DNA from: Pseudomonadota bacterium
GTDB lineage: Bacteria; Pseudomonadota; Alphaproteobacteria; Rhizobiales; Xanthobacteraceae
DNA length: 64,000 nucleotides
Reading direction: 5' to 3'
Assembly: GCA_023435725.1 (NCBI GenBank)
Contig: JAEYRD010000237.1
Span: forward strand, 1-64,000
How positions within the stretch are numbered: the first letter of the stretch is position 1; each line of letters opens with the position of its first letter. The translations under genes and the position numbers were made by a program. This document shows, piece after piece, positions 59,988 through 64,000 of the stretch. The notes beneath the pieces were generated by a model. The model was not told the DNA's origin. It worked only from the letters and a program-made list of their open reading frames with translations, and did not search any database.

Positions 59988-60632
59988 ATGACCGATCCGA
60001 ACCGCATCACGCTGTATTATTCGCCGCAAAGCCGCGCCACCGGCACGCGGGTGCTGCTCGAGGAGCTCGGCGCCCCCTACGATCTCCACGTCCTCAACAT
60101 GAAGGCCGGCGAGCAGCGCCGGCCGGCTTATCTTGCCATCAATCCGCTCGGCAAGGTGCCGGCGATCCGCCACGGCGAGGCGCTGGTGACCGAGCAGGTC
60201 GCGATCACGATCTATCTCGCCGACCTTTATCCGCAGGCAGGGCTGACGCCCGCGCTGAACGATCCGCTGCGCGGTCCCTATCTGCGCTGGATCGCTTATT
60301 ACGGTTCATCGTTCGAGCCGGCGCTGATCGACAAGTTCATGCAGCGCGAACCGGCGCCGATCACGCAATCGCCCTATTCCGACTACGACACCATGCTCGG
60401 CGCGCTCGAGGCGCAATTGTCGAAGGGGCCGTACCTGCTCGGCGAGCGCATGACCGCCGCGGATGTCCTGTGGGGTATCGCGCTCAGCTGGACGATGATG
60501 TTCGGCATCGTTCCGAAGAAGGACGTGTTCGTCCGCTATTCCGGGCGCATGACCTCGCGACCCGCGTTCCAGCGCATCAATGCGGCGGATGACGAGATGG
60601 CTGCGCAGCATGCTGCGGCTGCGGGAGGATAA
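59988..60632 (+). CDS. Glutathione S-transferase family protein
   Basis: 214 aa. ITLYYSPQSRATGTRVLLEELG and NPLGKVPAIRHGEALVTEQVA form the N-terminal domain, with Ser and cis-Pro for glutathione. The C-terminal helices include LGERMTAADVLWGIALSW. It differs from the two MBL-linked GSTs. Control by the divergent WYL regulator through the palindrome at 59911 is expected. Role in detoxification is likely. Confidence 0.9.
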   Translation: MTDPNRITLYYSPQSRATGTRVLLEELGAPYDLHVLNMKAGEQRRPAYLAINPLGKVPAIRHGEALVTEQVAITIYLADLYPQAGLTPALNDPLRGPYLRWIAYYGSSFEPALIDKFMQREPAPITQSPYSDYDTMLGALEAQLSKGPYLLGERMTAADVLWGIALSWTMMFGIVPKKDVFVRYSGRMTSRPAFQRINAADDEMAAQHAAAAGG

Positions 60633-60648
60633 AGAGGCTAAATCTCAC

Positions 60649-61083
60649 ATGAACAAGCCGATCCATACGACCAACTGCTTCGACACGTTCATTCGGGTTG
60701 CCGAAGACTGTCCTGCTCGCTCCGGCGAGGAGCCGCCGCCGCGCGCAGGACAGCCGACGGTGGCCGCCTTGCAATATGCGATGATCACGAAGGCACCCTA
60801 CAAGTACACGTCCGACGACGTGATCTTCGCGACCTCCGCGCCGGGTCGCGAACTCGATGCCAGGGCGACCAAGGCGGAGAAGAGCGCCGCCCGCGCAGCG
60901 TTCTTCTCGCGTGGGCAGGCCTGCATGCGTGCCTCAAGCCTCGGTAAGCGATTCGGCTGGGGCGTGCATGCGGACAGCGAAGGCCGCATCGCGATCTACG
61001 CCGTCGACAGCAAGCGCTATCAGGCGCTGTCGAGCGATCCAAAGCTCACGCAGGTACGCGCGATGCGGTCGAAACGGGGGTAA
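60649..61083 (+). CDS. DUF6157-type small protein
   Basis: 144 aa from the ATG at 60649; the open frame runs on upstream over the end of the GST gene. MNKPIHTTNCFDTFIRVAEDC, TVAALQYAMITKAPYKYTSDDVIF and FFSRGQACMRASSLGKRFGWG are recognisable as a conserved family of unknown function seen in many soil bacteria. Soluble, with basic C terminus. It follows the GST gene by 16 bp and converges on the enoyl-CoA hydratase gene with 3 bp between stops. Confidence 0.75.
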   Translation: MNKPIHTTNCFDTFIRVAEDCPARSGEEPPPRAGQPTVAALQYAMITKAPYKYTSDDVIFATSAPGRELDARATKAEKSAARAAFFSRGQACMRASSLGKRFGWGVHADSEGRIAIYAVDSKRYQALSSDPKLTQVRAMRSKRG

Positions 61084-61086
61084 TCC

Positions 61087-61872
61087 TCAAAACCGCGGCG
61101 GCCGCTTCTCCGCAAACGCCTTGATGCCTTCCTTGATCTCGTCGCCGCGCATGCTGTCGCGGTGGCGCTGGTCGGCGGCTTCCTGGTCGAGTTCGCCGCG
61201 GACGAATTCGTTGATCGCGCGCTTCATGCCGCGCATCGCCTGCGGCGCGTTGCCGGCGAGGATCGCCGCGAGCTTGTCGACTTCCTCGTCCAAAAATTCA
61301 ACCGCCACCATCGCGGTGAGATAGCCGATGCGGAGCATCTCCGGCGCACTGATCTTCTGCGCTGTGAGGAATAGCCTCTTGGCATTGTCAACGCCGAGCC
61401 GTGTCACGTAGCGTTTGATGCCGCTCCTGTAGTAGTGCAGTCCGAGCCGCGCCGCCGGCATGAACATCTCGGCGGTGTCGACGCCGATGCGGAAATCGCA
61501 GGCGAGCGCGAGATCGGTCGCGCCGCCATAGACGCCGCCGTTGAGCCGGCAGATCGTCGGCACGCCGAGATCCTCCAGCCGGTTGACGACCACCTCGAAC
61601 GCCGAGCCTGCGCTTTGCTGCTCCCTGGCGCTCACCGCACGCTCGGCGACCGAGTTGAGGTCGTAGCCCGCGGAGAAGGCGCGCCCGGTGCCGGTCAGCA
61701 CCAGCACGCGGATATCAGGATCGGCCTCGATCCGGTCGAACAGTTTCATCAGCTCGCCGAGATCCTCGGCCTGGAGCCGGTTGAGATGTTTTGGCCTATT
61801 GAGGCGGATGGTGGCGCGCGCGCCGTCGAGTTCGAGCACGGGGCTAGAAGCCGCGTCGGCTGTGTCCGACAT
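61087..61872 (-). CDS. Enoyl-CoA hydratase/isomerase family protein
   Basis: 261 aa from the ATG at 61872, 6 bp after GGAG; an ATG at 61884 contains that site. The crotonase fold shows GTGRAFSAGYDLNSVAE (oxyanion hole) and CRLNGGVYGGATDLALACDFRIG. In classical hydratases two Glu residues act; here the first is not clear and the second lies near FMPAARLG, so isomerase or hydrolase activity is also possible. It overlaps no neighbour and lies 12 bp after the K+ channel gene. Confidence 0.87.
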   Translation of the reverse strand: MSDTADAASSPVLELDGARATIRLNRPKHLNRLQAEDLGELMKLFDRIEADPDIRVLVLTGTGRAFSAGYDLNSVAERAVSAREQQSAGSAFEVVVNRLEDLGVPTICRLNGGVYGGATDLALACDFRIGVDTAEMFMPAARLGLHYYRSGIKRYVTRLGVDNAKRLFLTAQKISAPEMLRIGYLTAMVAVEFLDEEVDKLAAILAGNAPQAMRGMKRAINEFVRGELDQEAADQRHRDSMRGDEIKEGIKAFAEKRPPRF

Positions 61873-61884
61873 TCTTGTCTCCAT

Positions 61885-62994
61885 TTACTTGTTTTCGAGC
61901 GCGCGGCGCTTGGCTTCCGCGTCGATGGTGTGGGCGAGATCGGGATGCCGCGCCATCAGCACGCGGAAGTCGACGAGGTCGAGCACCAGGAGCCGCGAGA
62001 CCTTTGTCGTCGAGACATTGGCGCCGCGGATGTTGTTGCCGAGCAGCGCCATCTCCCCGAAGAAGGCGCCTTCGCCGAGCTGCACCTTCTTGCCGGGCAG
62101 GTCAACCTCGACCGCGCCGGCGGCGATGAAATACATGCAGTCGCCCTGCGCACCCTTCCGGATGATCATGGTACGCGCCGGCAGTTCCATGGTGCGCAGC
62201 ATGTGGGTGACGTCGGCAATGGCTGCAGGCCCGAGCGCTGCGAAGAACGGCACCTTGCTGACGGATTCCCAGGTCTTGAGGAAATTGTCGCGCCGGGTCT
62301 CAGCGGCAAAGCCGGTGGCCAGGATACCGGTCCAGAGCCCAAACACCCCGAGGCCGGAGATCATCACCATGGCCGCGACGATGCGTCCGAGCGGTGTCAC
62401 CGGCACGACGTCGCCATAGCCGGTCGTCGTCAAGGTCACCACCGCCCACCACAGCGCGGCCGGCACGCTGCCGAAGGTCTGCGGCTGTACGTCCCGCTCC
62501 AGGAAATACTCGGCGACGGAGGCGAGGAACACCACCATCAGGAAGATCACGAGCACGCTGACCAGCGGCCCCGATTCCAGCACCAGGACGCGACGGAGCT
62601 GCCGCAGGCCGGGAATGCCCGGCACGACCTTCAGGACCCAGAGCACGCTGAGCAGCCACGCCGTCTTCGGCTCCACGCCGACAACAAGCGCGACCGGCAC
62701 AGCCAGTGCGCCCGTTGCGTCGACCAGTCCGGCGGAAGAGGACATGTAGAGCGAGAGACGCTTCTGCCGCGCCATGTGGCGCAGCCGGACCGCCCATTCG
62801 AACACGAAATAGGCGAGGCACGCCCATAGCAAGGCATCGACCCAGCGATGTGCGGTCTCATAGGCCGAATTGACCGTCAGCAGCACCATGCTGAGCACGC
62901 CGACGCCCACGGCCACATAGGCCGCCGTCGTCATGTTGCGGCCGGCCGTGGCAGTCACGAACTGGGCCAGAGTGGGGATCAGCGGCTTGGACAT
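61885..62994 (-). CDS. Cyclic-nucleotide-gated potassium channel (MlotiK1-like)
   Basis: 369 aa from the ATG at 62994. Six membrane segments (about 22-160 for S1-S5, then the pore helix) precede the selectivity filter TTTGYGD (189-195) and S6. A cyclic-nucleotide-binding domain (about 245-365) follows, with FFGEMALLGNNIRGANV, whose Glu and Arg contact cAMP in the rhizobial relative MlotiK1. S4 is short in positive charges, as in that channel. It should let K+ pass when cAMP binds. The cyclase-domain protein at 43959 is a conceivable source of signal, though unlinked. Confidence 0.9.
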   Translation of the reverse strand: MSKPLIPTLAQFVTATAGRNMTTAAYVAVGVGVLSMVLLTVNSAYETAHRWVDALLWACLAYFVFEWAVRLRHMARQKRLSLYMSSSAGLVDATGALAVPVALVVGVEPKTAWLLSVLWVLKVVPGIPGLRQLRRVLVLESGPLVSVLVIFLMVVFLASVAEYFLERDVQPQTFGSVPAALWWAVVTLTTTGYGDVVPVTPLGRIVAAMVMISGLGVFGLWTGILATGFAAETRRDNFLKTWESVSKVPFFAALGPAAIADVTHMLRTMELPARTMIIRKGAQGDCMYFIAAGAVEVDLPGKKVQLGEGAFFGEMALLGNNIRGANVSTTKVSRLLVLDLVDFRVLMARHPDLAHTIDAEAKRRALENK

Positions 62995-63094
62995 GTGTGC
63001 CAAAGTGCCCGCCCGGGCAGGGGCCGTCAACGACGTGCGCTGGCAGTCTGCAACATCGTCCAACGGAGAGCTCGGCGGGTGGCAGACCGCGCCG

Positions 63095-63313
63095 CTACTT
63101 GAAATGTGGCGGCTCGTCGTAGCCGCGGCGGCTGCTGAAAAAAAGCAGCATCATGAGACCGATGCCGACGAGGACGGAGAAGCCCGCTCCCAGAGCCAGT
63201 GCCACATAGCCTTCCGTCGGGATCGGCCCGCCTTCGATCGTCATTGCGGAATAGACGAAGTAGCCAACCGCCGCCAGCAATCCCAGAAGGACGATGATGA
63301 GGAGTGTACGCAT
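63095..63313 (-). CDS. Small membrane protein, two transmembrane segments
   Basis: 72 aa after GGGAGAACGCGC. Hydrophobic segments at about 3-23 and 37-60 are joined by a short loop (TIEGGPIPTEGYV), and the tail SSRRGYDEPPHFK is cytosolic. No family assigned. It lies between the K+ channel and the TRAP-type protein on the same strand. Confidence 0.72.
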   Translation of the reverse strand: MRTLLIIVLLGLLAAVGYFVYSAMTIEGGPIPTEGYVALALGAGFSVLVGIGLMMLLFFSSRRGYDEPPHFK

Positions 63314-63437
63314 GGCGCGTTCTCCCGTTGTATCCGGGAACCAACGGTCGTGGATCGGACCGGTTCCAGAGTGCCGGCCGGTGATTGACGGAGAAGGGGC
63401 CGGAAAGACCGCGCCCGGGGGGCCTCAAACCCGCTGG

Positions 63438-64000
63438 TCAGGCGCTCTGGGCCGTCTTCACCACGACGACATTGCTGTCGTCATGTTGGGGAGGGGCAGT
63501 ATCCTGCGCGGCCTTTTCGGTCTCGGCGGCATGGCGCTTGAGGTAGTCGCGGCGCATCCCGATCTCGTCGCGCACGAACTCGTAGCCGAGCTTGAAGGTG
63601 TCGAGACCGTCGGTACTGATCGTGCCGTCTCGCAAGCCGATGACCGCGCCGCGCAGGATGCTCTCCAGCTCATCCTGGAGACATTCGAGCTGATCCAGCG
63701 AATGGGCATGCTCGATGCGCTCGCCGATATCGAGGATGGCGGTGGAGAGCTCGCTGGCTTTCTCCGGCGCGATTCGGGTGATCTTGGCGTAGATGGCGGC
63801 GAAGATCGAGCCGATGATGCTGAGCGCGGCGGCGCCCAGATATATCATGTCGCTGTACTTATCCAGGAACGACTTGGTGTCGTCGTTGATGTAATCGGCC
63901 GCCCCTTGATGCGCCATCACGAAGGCGTCCTTCTCGACGGAGGCCGGCTCGATCCTGGTGGCAAAGCCGTTGTCGAGCCCGAGCGCGGATTTGTTCTCGT
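63438..64000 (-). CDS. TAXI-family TRAP transporter solute receptor, C-terminal part (partial)
   Basis: The frame runs off the right edge; the visible 187 residues begin ENKSALGLDNGFATRIEP. SVEKDAFVMAHQGAADYINDDTKSFLDKY is the end of the TAXI solute-binding domain, followed by one membrane segment (MIYLGAAALSIIGSIFAAIYA) and a cytosolic helical tail of about 110 residues. Most TAXI receptors are fully periplasmic, but a membrane-anchored subset like this exists in Bradyrhizobium. The start lies outside the window. Confidence 0.8.
   Translation of the reverse strand, partial: ENKSALGLDNGFATRIEPASVEKDAFVMAHQGAADYINDDTKSFLDKYSDMIYLGAAALSIIGSIFAAIYAKITRIAPEKASELSTAILDIGERIEHAHSLDQLECLQDELESILRGAVIGLRDGTISTDGLDTFKLGYEFVRDEIGMRRDYLKRHAAETEKAAQDTAPPQHDDSNVVVVKTAQSA

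Overview
This is high-GC DNA from an alphaproteobacterium, most likely Bradyrhizobium or a close relative. The evidence is a membrane ferritin gene of the rhizobial mbfA type with an iron-control (Irr-type) palindrome, several families of short palindromic intergenic repeats of the kind I associate with Bradyrhizobium and Rhodopseudomonas genomes, and many broad-specificity catabolic genes. One tRNA gene (initiator fMet) is present. I saw no rRNA, no CRISPR array and no intact insertion sequence.

Layout. 0-6 kb: mbfA, then a leftward cluster of an epoxide-hydrolase-like enzyme, a metallo-beta-lactamase (MBL) hydrolase, a glutathione S-transferase (GST), a fumarylacetoacetate-hydrolase (FAH) family enzyme and a second MBL hydrolase, separated by palindromic repeats. 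6-13.5 kb: a DUF3775 protein, a quinone-oxidoreductase-like enzyme, two SDR enzymes, a CvpA-like membrane protein, a GMC oxidoreductase and a coniferyl-aldehyde-type dehydrogenase. 13.7-14.5 kb: tRNA-fMet with its terminator, next to a decayed large serine recombinase, which marks a likely insertion site. 14.6-21.8 kb: a LysR regulator diverging from a CUT1-type ABC importer, a GpdQ-like phosphodiesterase and a HAD phosphatase, read here as uptake and stepwise dephosphorylation of a phosphodiester. 21.9-31.4 kb: an IclR regulator diverging from a compact operon holding a two-subunit CoA-transferase, a complete Liv-type importer, an NTF2-like protein, an alpha/beta-hydrolase without its serine nucleophile, a GST and an MBL hydrolase. 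31.6-42.2 kb: a GntR regulator diverging from a second operon holding a cupin, another complete Liv-type importer, a lone molybdenum hydroxylase large subunit, an FAH-family enzyme, an SDR and an NTF2-like protein.

42.2-64 kb looks more like core chromosome: a possibly truncated nuclease-like gene, an orphan gene, a cyclase-ATPase-TPR signalling protein, OpgC, a DUF2059 protein, an orphan amino-acid-type binding protein divergent from a GntR / acyl-CoA ligase / oxidoreductase operon with two matching operator palindromes, an MFS transporter, an MBL protein with a zinc ribbon, a MetX-like hydrolase with a fatty acid desaturase, a WYL regulator divergent from a GST across a 13-bp-arm palindrome, an enoyl-CoA hydratase, a cyclic-nucleotide-gated K+ channel and the end of a TRAP-TAXI binding protein.

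The strongest candidate for something undescribed is the 14.6-42.2 kb block. It has three import systems, each tied to its own degradative enzymes and its own divergent regulator, lies beside a tRNA with a recombinase remnant, and lacks the palindromic repeats that are dense to its left and reappear at its right end. A GST-MBL gene pair occurs both inside this block and in the cluster at 2.4-3.9 kb, suggesting a recurring enzymatic module. Substrates cannot be named from sequence alone.
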